A program made the translations under genes and the position numbers. Source: Sphagnum magellanicum (taxonomy: Eukaryota; Streptophyta; Sphagnopsida; Sphagnales; Sphagnaceae). From it: 64,000 nucleotides of DNA. Below, piece by piece: positions 12,922 to 25,681 of the stretch. The DNA is taken from assembly GCA_021904315.1 (NCBI GenBank), contig CM038907.1, positions 20,095,223-20,159,222 of the forward strand, given 5' to 3'. The number at the start of each line of letters is the position of its first letter. Positions within the stretch are counted from its first letter, which is position 1. A model generated the notes under the pieces. That model saw nothing but the letters and a program-made list of their open reading frames with translations. It was not told the DNA's origin and made no database searches.

Positions 12922-13720
12922 TTGTCGCAACCCTACTTTGAAGGAGTGTGAGGATGAAATTCACACTCCCAAAATTGAGACTTGAGAGTCCTTTAGGACT
13001 CTCGAAACTTTAAAATTCGATTGCAAGGGTCAAAACACCTTGCATTGGGGTGTTTTTTATATCATTGGAAAGATATTGAAGTGTAGATGTCGAAAATGGG
13101 CATGGGCCATTTGGACATTTGAAACACAATTTATGGCAAAAAGAAGGGTTGGGAGTCAAACTAATAGTTTCACTCCCGACCACTAAAAGTCGGGAATTGA
13201 CCTGACCCTAGCGCATGCAGGTGGAGTATGGTACATTGTTGGAAAGCTCTCGAAGAGAGCTACAAGTTTGCTTTAGACCTCATCCCAATCGGAGGTTTGA
13301 GCAAAGAGTTATGACCTCGCAAAGTCTTAGGAATCCAAACCAAGACAGTTTCGGGACTCCTCTTTGGGAGTCCTGAAACAAAAAGCCATTCGGATGTGGG
13401 TGCCGTGGAAAAGCACAGAGTATATTATATGGGGGAAGGTGGTGGCTTCCCTCGAGTTCGGGCCGTGGTGAGTCTTGTGAGTCTAGAGTTGCCCATGGCT
13501 TGTCTTAGCACCAAGGGTGGTCCAGAAAGTGAACTAACCTACTTGTTGGTTGGTTTGATACAAGTTCGAGCAAGTGAATAGCTTGACATTCTTCCTAGTC
13601 CCATCTCGGAGCTTCAACATGCCCCTTTACCCCTTCTAATGCTGAGAGCTAGGAGTGTGCCCCAAGTTCTTCACAATTCCGCTATTTGAGTAATTTAGAC
13701 CTGTCTTGGGTCTAACTAGG
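12922..13720 (+). mobile_element. LTR-like dispersed repeat, copy B, inserted in TNP2
   Basis: This segment interrupts the TNP2 frame: ARVE is encoded just before it and a block starting MAIGYAIEEALGF resumes at 13732. It matches the reverse complement of copy A at 2690-3615. It starts near TGTCGCAACCCTAC and ends near GGTCTAACTAGG. It has no coding potential, and its size and TG-type start suggest a solo LTR. I could not find a convincing target duplication, so the class is tentative. Confidence 0.6.
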
Positions 13721-13721
13721 G

Positions 13722-15120
13722 ACTTGGAAGCATGGCAATTGGATATGCCATTGAAGAGGCCCTAGGATTTTGTATAGAATATATCCAACAAGTTAACTTT
13801 ACAAGGAGGAGAGTTTGGGATGACTTGGAAAAGCTTACAATGCATGATGAAGTGTTCGAGGGGAATGGATGCCCCCATAGATTGAGTGTTAACTTCAAGA
13901 GTTGGGCACACACATTTGTTCGACATAATGCAACAACTTAACCATGGTGTGAGTGAGATGAGTGCCCTTATTGTAAGAAGCTTGATTCAATTCAAATGCT
14001 ATTAATTGTGCTGAGATGCGCATGTTAGATTCTATATGTTGACAAAATAATTTAATTGTTTCTTGTTGGAAGGTTTGAATATGGTATGATGGGCCTATTG
14101 GTTAATTATGTGAACTACTTTTGTGGCCATGTGTTGCATAATCTTGTTAAATAATGTTGTGTTTTGTTTTCATGGACATACACAAGGTTAATGTTTTTGT
14201 GGATCCTTGTGTGTAGGAGGTACCAAGTAGCCCAACAAAGGACACATGAAAGGGAAGTGTTAATTGCACGATTAACAACAAGGAGGGGTAGGAAAGTGAT
14301 TTGCTTAGATGATTTGGTAGAATTGCCACCATTTGAGTCCTCGATTGCTACTGTTGTTACAAAGGACAAGGCAGTAGGTGAGGATGTATCACCAAATGTC
14401 ATTTCAATCATCACACCATTGTCGAACTATGCCACTACTTGTTGATCTATGTGGGCCTTTGGAAACCACTTATGAGTAGTTAGTGTAGAACAACATTTGT
14501 CAACTGGTGATTTTGGGGTGGCAACAACATTTGAACAAGAATGTTGTTCTTGTTCCAATGATCGGAACCCAATGTTGGTGTCCCTTGAATATGTTGGGTG
14601 GATTGAAGAAATTTTAGAGCTGGACTACGGGAGAGTCCAGACCATTGTACTTCTCTACACCTAGGTGGTGGCAAACTATTTCGAATTTGTAGCCATAGTT
14701 AAACGGGATGAGTATGGGTACACATTGGTGAACTTTGAACATTTGTTCCCACTTTCTATTGAATCATTTGCATTTCCAATGCATGTCAGTCAAGATTTTT
14801 TTGCAAAAGACGTCTAATCAACAGGAAGCTAAAAGGTAATTCTACATCAAGAGCCAAAAAGGTGAAGGTCATAATTCACTAGAGAGACCAATCTAGAGAC
14901 TCCATGTTTGACCTAGGCAATAATGTCAATCATGCAGATCTAAGGATGACAATCCCACTTGACCAAGTACTTGCCCCCCCTGAAAACGTGGATGAAATTG
15001 ATGGATAAATAATCACCCAAACCCAAGTATTCGCTAAAGAGCTAGTTGTGGCATCCGAGTGTGATGATGATGAGCATGATGAAGAAAATCTTGCTTCTTC
15101 TGGATTTGAAGGTAACCTTT
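13722..15120 (+). pseudogene. TNP2 transposase, C-terminal segment (DUF4216-type region)
   Basis: The frame resumes with MAIGYAIEEALGFCIEYIQ, the end of the DUF4218-type domain. After about 500 bp of uncertain spacer it gives a recognisable DUF4216-type block: YVGWIEEILELDYG (about 14595-14640), KRDEYGYTLVNFEHLFPLS (about 14700-14760), then AFPMHVSQDFFAKD (near 14775). The typical acidic tail NHADLRMTIPLDQVLAP follows at about 14932-14980 and stays open to about 15110. Stops at about 14661 and 14815 break it. Introns may lie between the blocks. With the two upstream pieces this makes one old TNP2 gene copy spread over about 5.3 kb by two insertions. Confidence 0.75.
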
Positions 15121-15189
15121 TTTCATAGTTGGGTACTTTGGGTCATTTAATCTTCTTTTGCCAAAATTGTCAACCTTAAACACCAAGAT

Positions 15190-16285
15190 GTAAGTTGGGG
15201 GTAACATCCAAATTGACACTTGGCTAGATTATATTCCAACTAATTATTTCATCCATTATGTTAGTTAAATTCTTGTTTGAATATGTGGGTTGGGATGCAA
15301 ATTTATTAGAATAAGTGGATGTGTAGTACTAATAGAGTGACATTTGGACTTAATTGTTTTAGGTAACATATGAGCATAACACTAGGGGATGATGGTGCTT
15401 TAGCCTTGGGATCAAGGTCACAAAGACCTTGTACATTCATCTATAAGTTTGATATTGGAAAAATTGATTAGGTTAGGGTGAACCAATTCCTAATACATAG
15501 TTACTTTCACCTTTTCAAGATTAGAGGTAGGTCTTAAACTTATCATATTTATCTAAGTGAAAAATGTTAATGATGAATTTAAAGTCCCTAGTTTTGATTA
15601 TGGATCATATATATGTAATGCTTAGAAGTTGTTGAGAAGAAGTATTTGGATTTTTACTAACCTACCAATGTAGGTGCTAGTTCTATCAAGGCAAAATTGA
15701 TATGGATTTGGCCCTCTTTTATTGTTAAGTCCAACTAAGATTGCCATTTGGATCAATCCAAATGCAAACTTGAATAATTCTTGCTTCCATTAAGTTAATT
15801 GAATTCTTCTTAGAATATGTGGGTTGTTTTGTTGATTTATTAGAGGAAATGGAGGTGTATAAGTACTATAATGTGACATTTGGAACTCAATGTGTAGGCG
15901 ACATATGAGCAAAAAATAAAAACATTATGGTGTGAGCACTTGTGACTTGGTTCTGAAAACTGTGCTCTAGAATTTTGTAACTTGTAACTATGATCTTGTG
16001 AACTGTCACCATGTGCATTAGATTACTTGTAGTCACTTTGAACCTATGGGTTTATTAGGTTTGTCTAAAAGATTTGGATATAGCTGAACTTGAATGTAAT
16101 GCATCCTCTAGCATGACTTAGGAATAATTACATATAGTGAGGTAAACTCTGTCAAGCCTTATAACAAGTTCATGCATTGAGGTGAGGTTCTAGCATTAAC
16201 CTAAGATGATTGAGTTGATTTTTTTTTCAGCCCACATATTCTAAGTATTGAATTATTTGTTGGCCAAGTGTAGATGGTTAAATTA
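15190..16285. other. Intergenic, no feature recognised
   Basis: AT-rich DNA between the TNP2 tail and CACTA element 2. It may include the non-coding 3' flank of the TNP2 transposon, but no CACTA terminus matching it was found. Short motifs near 15240-15310 and 15780-15850 resemble one another (TTAAATTCTT(G/C)TT then GAATATGTGGGTTG), suggesting a small internal duplication of roughly 545 bp spacing. Confidence 0.4.
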
Positions 16286-18344
16286 CACTAAAATGCATCC
16301 TAATTCACTCTGGGTTTCATTAGATTTTGAGTGAATTTGGACATTTTTACCATAGTGAAATTAGTCAACCCCCTAGTGAATAAGGACCAGTTGTTACGGA
16401 CAGTGAATTGGTATTTAGTGAAACAAGGTTATTTTCAAGTGAAATACAAATTTATCAAGCCATTCACTTGTTAATTAATTAACTAAGCAACGTGGAAAAT
16501 TAATTAAATTTAAATTAATTAATATTTAATATTATTGATAATTCCATGATTTTCACCCTATGAATTATTGACATGTGTCACTACCTAGGCTAGGTTAAAA
16601 ACCTAACCTAGGTAGGTAGACCATGTAGTCAACCTAAACACCTACTATAAAGAATTAGATAGGAGAATATTTGGTCAAGTTACCACTGTTGACCGCGCAC
16701 ACACTATTTGTGAAGTTTGATCCTTTGACCTTTAAAATGGAGGCAAAAATTCCTACCATCAAGCCACCCCATTTGTTGTGATAAAATGTTACATTACATC
16801 TTATTTATCAAATACTTCATTTTAAACATTACAAAAACATATATTTTGAAAATTCATATTTTATTGAAATTTTGTCCAAATGAAATGATTCGAGTTTATT
16901 ATTATTTTTAATTCAATAATGTACATAATTATATTATTTCCTTTTGAAACTGTAAAATTATTTGAACAATTCTTTTTTAAATATCTCTATTCAATAACAT
17001 TTCAATGGCCATTCTTTTGAAAAAGAAAATGTTTAATAAATTAATAAGATTTTTGTTAATATAATAATATTACCTATGTTAGGCTACTTTCAACTATTAT
17101 AGGGCTACCTTTCATTAATCTAAATTATTTCACCCTACATTATTTATAACTATTTATGGTTTTTTTTTAAAAATGGCTATTTTTGGTTATTTCATTTTAG
17201 GCTACTTTTAATTATTCTAAATTATTTTTGACTATTTTATGTTACTTTTGGCTATTTTAGCCTATTTCACCTTTAGTTATTTTCAGCTATTGTAAGTTAT
17301 TTTTAGCTTTTGTAAATTATTTCATTTTAGGCTATTGATAGTTGTTATAAGTTACTTTTGAATATTCTTAGCTATTTCATCTTAGGCTATTTTCAACTAT
17401 GTGAAGTCATTGTTGATTACTTTTGGCTATTAAAGGTTATTTCACCTTATGTTATTATTGGTAATTGTAAACAATTGTATGCTATTGTACGATATTTCAA
17501 CTTAAGTTATTTTTGTTTATTATGAATTATTTCACCTTAGATTATTTTTGGCAATTATAAGCAATTATAATATATGGTTATTGGTGGCTATTGGTTATTC
17601 TTTTATTGGGGCTATTAGTGGCCATTAATGGCTATTTTATTGGTGGCTATTGGTGGTTATTGTATTATAAATTATTATAAATTATTATTGGTTATTCTAT
17701 ATTATATTATGACTATTGGTGATTATTTTACTATAAGTTATTATTGGATATTTTAGGCTATATTATCATAGGTTATTGGTAGTTATTATATTGTAGGCTA
17801 TTCTAAATTATTTTTCATAGGCTATTATTGGTTATTATATGTCATTTTACCTTAGTTCATTATATTTTATTTAAGATTATTTTTAGTTATTATATTTAGG
17901 ATAAAATAACTTATAATAACCAATATAAGAATAAATATAATAACCTTGAATAACATAAAGTATAACTAACATATATTAATTTAAAATAAAATAACCTAAG
18001 GTTAGTTGAATAATTTTATTTAAAAATAATTTTAAATCTTATAATAACTTATAATAACATAGGGTATAAATTAGAATAACTAAAGTAGCTTAAAATAATA
18101 TAAGGTATATTGTAAAGTAACATATATATGGTATTTAAAACAACATAGAAGTAAACTTATTTACTATAGTAAATTATAATAGTGAATTATGTCAACTAGT
18201 AGTGAAACACGATGTTTACATAGTGATATCATAATGAAATAACTTTAACTAAGGTGAAATCACTAAAATGCAATGAAGTTATTTCACTTTTAAGGTCCCA
18301 TAGTGATGTAGGCTAATGAACTGCACCCCATTTTTGTAGTAGTG
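16286..18344. mobile_element. Non-autonomous CACTA element 2, about 2.06 kb
   Basis: The left end is CACTAAAATGCATCC. The right end, read on the minus strand, is CACTACTACAAAAATGGGG. Flanking trinucleotides are TTA and TTG, so the target duplication is imperfect by one base. Both subterminal zones hold repeated AGTGAA/TTCACT-type motifs (16300-16460 and 18170-18310), in keeping with transposase binding sites. The interior is non-coding. It has a CCTAGG/GGTAGG patch (16580-16650) like that of element 1, then a long array built on GGCTATTTTTGGTTATTT-like units (about 17080-17880). After about 17890 the array switches to the opposite strand sense (AATAACC-type units, to about 18130). Confidence 0.7.
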
Positions 18345-20525
18345 TTGGTCAAGTAAACACAGAGTTTAAGGAAGCAAGGTCAATGTAGAAAGGTCATAAT
18401 GTAAATTGGGCTTTGCAAAAGGTGGTGATATTTGATGATTTAAACAACAAGGGTTTAATTAGTGGCTGAAGATGGCATTTGGCTTTTCAAAAGGCAATTA
18501 TGGTAAAAAAAAATGGTCATCTTCAAGTCAATTGTAAAGACCCAACATTGGGATTTTGTAAGGATATATTGGGATTATTATGTAGATTGGTGATAAGGAA
18601 TTGTTGGATTGTGGCCAACATTGGGATTTTGTGTTGATTGGGTGCAAGTGGCTTGGATTTTGTGTAGAATTGGGATTATGTCCAGATTATGGAATATTGA
18701 CCTAAGGATTTGGTTAAATTGTATACAAAACACCTAGGAATGGGTGTAAAACTTGACATTGTAGACAATAAATAGATTGTGGAACAACCTTATAAATTGG
18801 AGTATCCTTGACAATGAGATTCCAGTTGTTAATAATCCCAAGGCATGCAAAGTGGGCAAGATTGACCTTCAAACTTCTATGCTATAAATACAAGGTGATC
18901 TTGTAGGTAAGTTGGTCCATTTAAGAGATTATGTGTTTTTATATTTTGCTTTGCATTTTCAATTATGCAACATTTTTAGGGTGTCATTGTGTTAGTTAAA
19001 GAAATAGACATTTGCTCATGGTTGTCAAGCCTGTGCCAAATGTTTTGGAGGTGTGGCTAGATGGGTCAATGTGGTTGGATTGTTTTGAAGTTGAACATTT
19101 TGTAGAATGCAAATTTGTGGTATAAGGTGATACATTCTAAAATAGTCTAACTCCACACTGACATATTTAGCTAGAATTCCAGGGGAGTCCCAATCTAGAC
19201 ATTAGTTGTGGATTTCAAAGGTATTTAGTTCTAGAACACTATGTGTCAAAGGTGTGTGCTTCTTTATTACAAGCATTATAATTTCCAATTAGTGTTTTAT
19301 TATATGGTATGGTCAATTTTTGCATGTATGGTGGTTTTGTAGGTGTGCACAAGCAAGGCCCATTTGTTGGTGCATACCACTTTGGAGGTCATCTTCATCT
19401 AACTACTATATACTATGTGGCACAAGGAATCTTTAGATTTTCTAGATTATGAAATGTGGGTAGTGACACATTTTGACTCTCCAACATTATGTTTATCACA
19501 TGATATTAACACATGCAATGTGGAATGAAATATGCTTCACGATCCTATACTCACACTTATGTATTTTTTATACTCTTCTCCACAAAAAATTATGTTCTTT
19601 CTAAATTTCATTTGTGCACATTCTAGAGTTGTATTTGAATTTCATGTGAAATTGGTGTATTTGTAATTTTTTTCATTCTATGATGGGATGTGATGCATAC
19701 TTTGTCATGGGACTTTAATATGCATACTAAACAATGATGGCAATAACTACTGTGAATTCATGCTTTTAATGGTATTTGTGCACAACCTTGCATCACATAT
19801 AATAACACTTTAAATTTAGGTGTGACAAAACATGTAGTGAATTGGCCCTATAGTAGCCTTGGTGTACCACCATAAAAATATGTTACCTTGGTATAACACC
19901 ATAAACACCCCCAAGCCATCCATGACAATGAAGAAATATGAAGGCAAAAAAAAGAAAAAGCTAAAGGATTTGTAATGATGAAAAATTTAGTATTAATTCT
20001 ATTATTGTTTTGTTCACAAGAACTGGAAGTTTGTAATAATGCAAATAGGAAGATGGGCTGAAATTATAAAATTATTCGGGGGATTTCAACTCTAGGAAAT
20101 GAATGGGCTATGAGGGTACCTAGCTACCTTAAATACAACATGTCCATCTTGACTGAGCCATTAGTCTATTTGACCAAAACTATCATTTTGTGGTCTAACT
20201 TGAATAGATGTCCCATTTGGCACATAGTCAAATAGGTCACTCTAGTCAAGTTGATTGGTCAAAGGTTACATGTGCCATCATGCTATGTGCCTCTAGTAAA
20301 AAAGGACATGCCTTCTAGTCAATGTGAACTAGTTAGTCATTTTGAACAACTTAAAAAACTTGTTTTTATAATAGTGAATGTTATCATAATGGGTTTCAAA
20401 TTATCAAAAGAACACTTACTTGTTCCAAACAAGTCTCCTCCTTAGATACTCCCACTCTAAAAACAACATTAATACATGTTGCACAATGTCTTGCACACCA
20501 TTTGAAGATGCATTCAACCGCCCAT
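18345..20525. other. Intergenic, no gene recognised
   Basis: About 2.2 kb without a coding signature. At 18530-18700 short phrases like GGGATTTTGTGT and TTGGGATTATG recur, a local low-order repetition. No termini, RNA gene or splice-linked exons were found. Confidence 0.4.
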
Positions 20526-22331
20526 ATAATTTTTGGTACAAAGTCTTGAAAGTCAAGAGCAAAAACTAAGTGTCAAATGTTATAGCAATTTCAATTACTA
20601 AAACATGATCAACATAATCCCCCATCAAAGTCAAGTCCGTAAACCAAGGATCTAACATGAAACTAATAAACATATTGTGGGCTTTAGACAATTTGAAAAA
20701 ATCCATGAAATCCAAGAAAAACAAATCTAACATATCCTTAGAAAGTTGGACATACAACTTGATAGCTATGGCAAGAACATCAAATAATAACAAATATCCA
20801 TGATGATGCTTAAGCACAAATGCAAACACAATAGGAGGTAAGGCATCACAAATTGCTTTAGCAATTGTCCAAGTTTGTTAGAAGGAATATTAATCCAGTT
20901 AGCTAAATTTTTTTTTGGCAACTATAACACATGATGATTATAGCTTGATAAGCTAGACATTGCTCAAACATGACAACTTTGGATGCAAATTGTGTCTTCA
21001 TTAGAGTTATGAATGTAAGCAATGTTAAGATCAAAATTCTCAATGTACTAGATTTTTGGGCCATGTCATGCAAGCTTGAAGCGATGTTTGCACATAGTTG
21101 ATGTTAACCATTCCCAAGTCCTTAGAAATCTTGTCATTAGTGACCTCGCATATTGAGCTAGTTTGTTCATTACATGCCCAAAGCATGCCCCATCAAATGG
21201 AGTAGGCAAGTTCAATACCTCACATGATATAACAGACTTTAAGGATCTAGTCATGGCACCCAAGTTGGTTATTTCATCCTTAACACAAAACCTTCAATAT
21301 GAGACAAAAGTTTTTCAATAAAACTTTCAATTGTTTTGCTAACCAGAACCAATAGTGTCATTGGTTTCAAAAAGTCCTGTTGTGACATGCTAAAGCTTCC
21401 AATTAGCAAACAAAAGTTGATGACAAGAACAAAAATGTCTTGTTGCTCTACTCATCCATAGATCAAATGTAGTTGTGGCATAGGTGTTGCATCAAGGAAA
21501 GGTTGCACACAAAAATTTAAACATTTTGCAACCATGGCTAGAAGAATATCTTTTGATAATGTTCTTTGAAGAGGAAACACTAACTTTGGATCAAGCTTCA
21601 ACACCAATTTACACATCTACACATTTTCACAAGTGTTCAAGGAAAAATATCCTTTAGCAAAGAACAACACCAAGTCCTCCATAAACAATTTATGTGCTTC
21701 ATCTTGTTTTTTTCAAAGGGTTTTGCTTCCAAAGAAGGATGAAATTGCACCTAGTGTTATTTTTGGGCATTTCTTGGCTGCTACATATACTTAGTACCTT
21801 CATCATTCATGGATTGTGAAACCCCCATGTCTTCAATGGCAAAAATTCAACAACATATGTAACCAAAAGTTTAAAATGCTAAGCCTCAACATGTTTCATA
21901 AAACTTGTCCCGAAAGACTTATTGTATGAAATTACCTTTTTTTCCTTTTTTTTTCTCAATTAAAGCAGGAGGGACAACATGAGGGAAAATAATAGTGCAG
22001 CTTAATTCCTGAACTTGGTCATAATCCTGGTCATAATTTAAAATGTTTCCATTATTTGCAACAAATTAAAGTAAGCCCATGGAATAGATTTGCAATTATA
22101 AGCAAGCCAAAATTTGGGTTGCTTATGTAAAGTTAACAAATATGTTACTCAATATTGGTCCCTATTATTAGAATTTTGGGTATTCATACTAACACCCATA
22201 GATGAAAATGTCGTTCCCCTAAATTGAGGACTACATAGACTAACTTGCACCACATGGAAATTTTTTGCATCATTTGGCAATGGGGCTGATGCATCCAATC
22301 TTGCGTTAAGTTCCTCTTCTATTGCCATCAT
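20526..22331 (-). pseudogene. hAT-superfamily transposase, decayed (family I)
   Basis: Read on the minus strand. The N-terminal part (22331-22149) begins MMAIEEELNARLDA. Next come GYFSLNTCENV and LVLKLDPKLVFPLQRTLSKD (about 21660-21570), then FDLWMSR-like and ILVINF blocks (about 21470-21400), LPTPFDGACFGHVMNKLAQYA (about 21210-21150), and finally KAHNMFISFMLDPWFTDL (about 20690-20630). This order (catalytic DLWxS region, the CxGHxxN-type block, then the LDPRF-like block before the dimerisation domain) is that of plant hAT transposases. Many stops and frameshifts separate the blocks. No BED zinc finger and no terminal inverted repeats with 8-bp duplication were identified. Confidence 0.8.
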
Positions 22332-22363
22332 TTAAACCTTAAACATTGCAAAATAAACATTTA

Positions 22364-22364
22364 A

Positions 22365-22395
<31 letters not shown>
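22364..22395 (+). repeat. (AAT)n microsatellite
   Basis: A run of about ten AAT units just upstream of the hAT pseudogene's start on its strand. Confidence 0.9.
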
Positions 22396-22689
22396 TTGCC
22401 TTAAATGAAAATATAAGTGTGCAAGTTTGAGGTAAAAATTAAGAGAATTCACTTCAATTTGTTATAATTTTTTCTAATGATGCTTTTGCATGTTGAATAT
22501 GCTAAAGCTTCTATCTATTACTCTTCTAAACTTGAAATTTTTATTGTTGTCAAAGAGTTTGTGTGCTAAAGCTATTGTTGTTGGAGATTTTTTGATAAAG
22601 TTTCTACTACTAATGGGGGGTATTACTACTAGTGCTCCCAATCCCTACACAAATGAAAGAAAAAGGGAAGCGAAACAATTTTAATGCAC

Positions 22690-23960
22690 ATGTTACACAC
22701 AACGCATGCACAAGAACAGAAGAGAAAGGGAGCAAGGCAACAAGGGAAGACTGAGTGTGAACATCTGTTTCACTTGAAGTTGAAGACAAGTTAGCTTGGG
22801 CGATGGTGTTCCTACCTGAGATCCCACCTCCTACCCCTATAAAAAAACAAGATTAAAAGGGGAACAAGAAGATGAAGCACATAATGACATTGAAGAAGTA
22901 TTTACAATTTGAAAATAAACAAATAAGCGCCAAGATTGGGGTAGGAGTGAATGCACTCAAAACTCCAAACATATGAGTGATGTCAATCAACCATACATAA
23001 ACAACAAAGAATCAAGCAAGGTGACCATGTGTGCTGGGGGGGGGGGGGGGGGGTGAATATTCCATGAGTGTCTTATTGTCTTGAAGCAAACACTAAACTT
23101 GTAGGTGTTGGCAATGGTGTTTTTTTTATTCAGCCAACAAGCATTTGTCTCTTGCCCTTGCAAAGAAATAAAAACAAAAACGAAGCAACGAAATGAGGCA
23201 CACAAAACATGACATAGCCCCTGAAGCATAAAAAGCTCAATAGATTTGAGTGATGGCAATTAGGCACACATAAGAGCAACAACAATCAGCCAAACATAAG
23301 TGATGAAAAGGCAAAGGGGCGGGGGGGTGACTCCATGAACATTTTGTTCACCTAAAGCTGGCATTGAGTTCAACAAGCAGTGGTGTTCCTTTTAGTTCAA
23401 GGATGAACTCCTGCCCTTACAAACAAATAAGAACAAAGGGCAGCAAAAAGACGAAACACACAAAACACTAAACAGACGGCCCCTCAAGCACAAAGAACTC
23501 CAAATCGACTTAAATAATTACGGTGAGACACACATAAAAGTGATGACAATCAATTGAATCCAAAATTGACGAAAAGCCAAGGGGGGTGACTTCATGAGAA
23601 TTTTGTTCACATAAAGTTCACATTGAGATGGACGGGTGATGGCACTCATCATGCCTCAACAATAAGTTCCCACCTCTCATCCTTACAAATAAAAAATAAA
23701 AAAAGGGGAGCAAATAGATGAAACACACGAAACACACACCCTTTGAATAATTTTCTTCTCCAAATAGATGAAGAGATGAACAAGCAATGAAAGGGGGGGG
23801 GGGGGGGTGGGGAGTGAATGCATGAACCACACAAAACATGAAAATTTAATTCCAAATATATGAGCAAGGTGAAGAGGTAGACAACTTGTTCACCTTAAAC
23901 TTGCTATTGAAATCATGACAGTGCCATCGCTGTTGATTGGACTCCTATTTGCAAAAAAAT
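22690..23960 (+). repeat. Tandem array of about 210-280 bp units punctuated by poly-G
   Basis: Four units are clear, each opened by a G-tract followed by TGA(A/C): at 23036-23053 (18 G), 23316-23327 (interrupted), 23581-23586 and 23793-23807 (15 G). Spacings are about 280, 265 and 212 bp. After each tract comes a phrase of the type CCATGA(A/G), then TTTTGTTCACCTAAAGCT-like and GGCAATGGTGTT-like words, a CCTTACAAA(C/T)AAATAA word, and an AAACACACAAAAC-like word. A more diverged unit without the G-tract seems to lie at 22750-22990. The units are too diverged for a young satellite. Confidence 0.65.
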
Positions 23961-24299
23961 TGGGCCCCTAACCCATTACAAACAAAGTACCTCAACACTT
24001 CAACACTAAACGTCTAAAACCCTAGCCCTAAATTGAGGCAAAACCCTAATCCCATATACACAACATTTATATGACGAAAAAATAAATTCATGTGAACATA
24101 TAAATGTATATAAAAAAAATTACTCATTGGACAAGTATGTGTAAATATATAAGGAATGTTTTATATGACTTATAAATATAAATTATTTACATTTATACAT
24201 CATTTACCTACCATATATATGACTATTTACACTTACACACACAACATTGAAACATGCGTGAAGATCTTTTTGTTTTAGATCTTCAACTTGGTAGTAAGA

Positions 24300-24359
24300 T
24301 TTAAAACAAAAATGTATGGTAGTTGCAACAAGTATTCCTAGCCTTTTATTTTTGTAGTG
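24300..24359 (-). mobile_element. Orphan CACTA terminus
   Basis: Read on the minus strand from 24359 the sequence is CACTACAAAAATAAAAGG, followed by TTGTTGCAACTACC, which matches the terminal plus subterminal (GTTGCAAC) style of CACTA element 1. The body would lie to the left. No matching left end with a TAC duplication was found, so the element may be truncated by the poly-G array or by the hAT remnant. Confidence 0.5.
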
Positions 24360-24399
24360 TACACCATATTCCAATGAGCCTTCCAAAACTTTAAAACTA

Positions 24400-25680
24400 T
24401 CTCCTTTTTTTTTGACAAGATCCCAATTTTTTTTGGGTCATATATATTTTTTTCTTCTTAATTTTTTAAAAACCCTACAAAGGGAAAAACTCAAGGCTAT
24501 GTAGCCACAACTTTTTTTCTTTATTTATTTGCAACTATGTAGGTTCATAGATTTAACCTACTCAATCTTCTAATGATCAACAATCATTGTATTGTAATAT
24601 TTTTTTAGGCATTGATTTTCTTGTTTATGTAATGTACTTTTGTAAGTATCAAACTTAAAATATATTATACTTCCATTCTTCATGTGGGTTGTGAAATAAG
24701 TGGTCTTCTTGTTACACAAGTATTTTTCAAAAATGTAAAGAAAAAAAATGAAGGGCTATAAAATTGATTCACAACCCTTCCTTGAAGGTGAATCCCATTA
24801 AAAATAATTCAACCCTTCACCACAAAATCCAATGCACCCTTCAAAACACAAAAGAACATTGCCTTCCATCCTCTTATTCTCCTTGGAACTAGTTGTGTTT
24901 GCCCCCATACATTCCCCCATACATGCTTGGTAAAAGCTAAAATCATACATGCGTGTCTACTGTCTTAGGGCAATAATAAAATTTTATAACTTAAAAGGCA
25001 ACAACAATACAAACAAATTAATCAATCAAAAGTTAATTTCATTATGATTTTTGTTATTAACTCTTCATCAAAGCCTTATTGAAGTTTTAAAAATAACAAA
25101 AACTTAATTTGAAACATTTATATCTGAAAAACGAATTTTATATTAAAATTCTAATTTATCTTAAAAAATTTCATGTTTTATTTTAATCAAATTATGCATA
25201 ATCTTACAATTTTTTTTTTTTAAGAATCTCATTTTAACAAAAAATTAAAAGAATTGAAGCTAATTATTTATATGTTTACCAAGAAAATTTGATTTAAAAA
25301 ATTAATCATATGAATTTCTGTTTACACTTCATAGTGATATGAAACCTTGTGATACAAAAAGGCAAGTGATAACCCCCAGAAAAAAATGATATAGAGGCAT
25401 GATTAAATGAGTTACCCAACATTCATATTTTGAGAAGAAACCCAACAAGTAGATGGGTAGACTTCAAACCAACCCCTCAATTGGACTGCATGGGTGTACC
25501 CAAAATCTACACATGGGAGCTTGGCAATAATAAATTCTTGTAAGTTCAATTGTACGTCAATCGTACCCGTAGTACTATAACCGACGCTGAGAAAAAACAC
25601 TGTGCCCACAAGTGGTCCACAAGAATTGGACAAGGGAGAACGCCTCTCCGTGACAGACATTTGTGCTCCTCCCTCTGCCT
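24400..25680. other. AT-rich intergenic DNA upstream of the LEA14-type gene
   Basis: No open frame with a recognisable product. Composition changes near 25400 from strongly AT-rich to more balanced, marking the border between repeat-type DNA and the gene's promoter region. Confidence 0.5.
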
Positions 25681-25681
25681 C

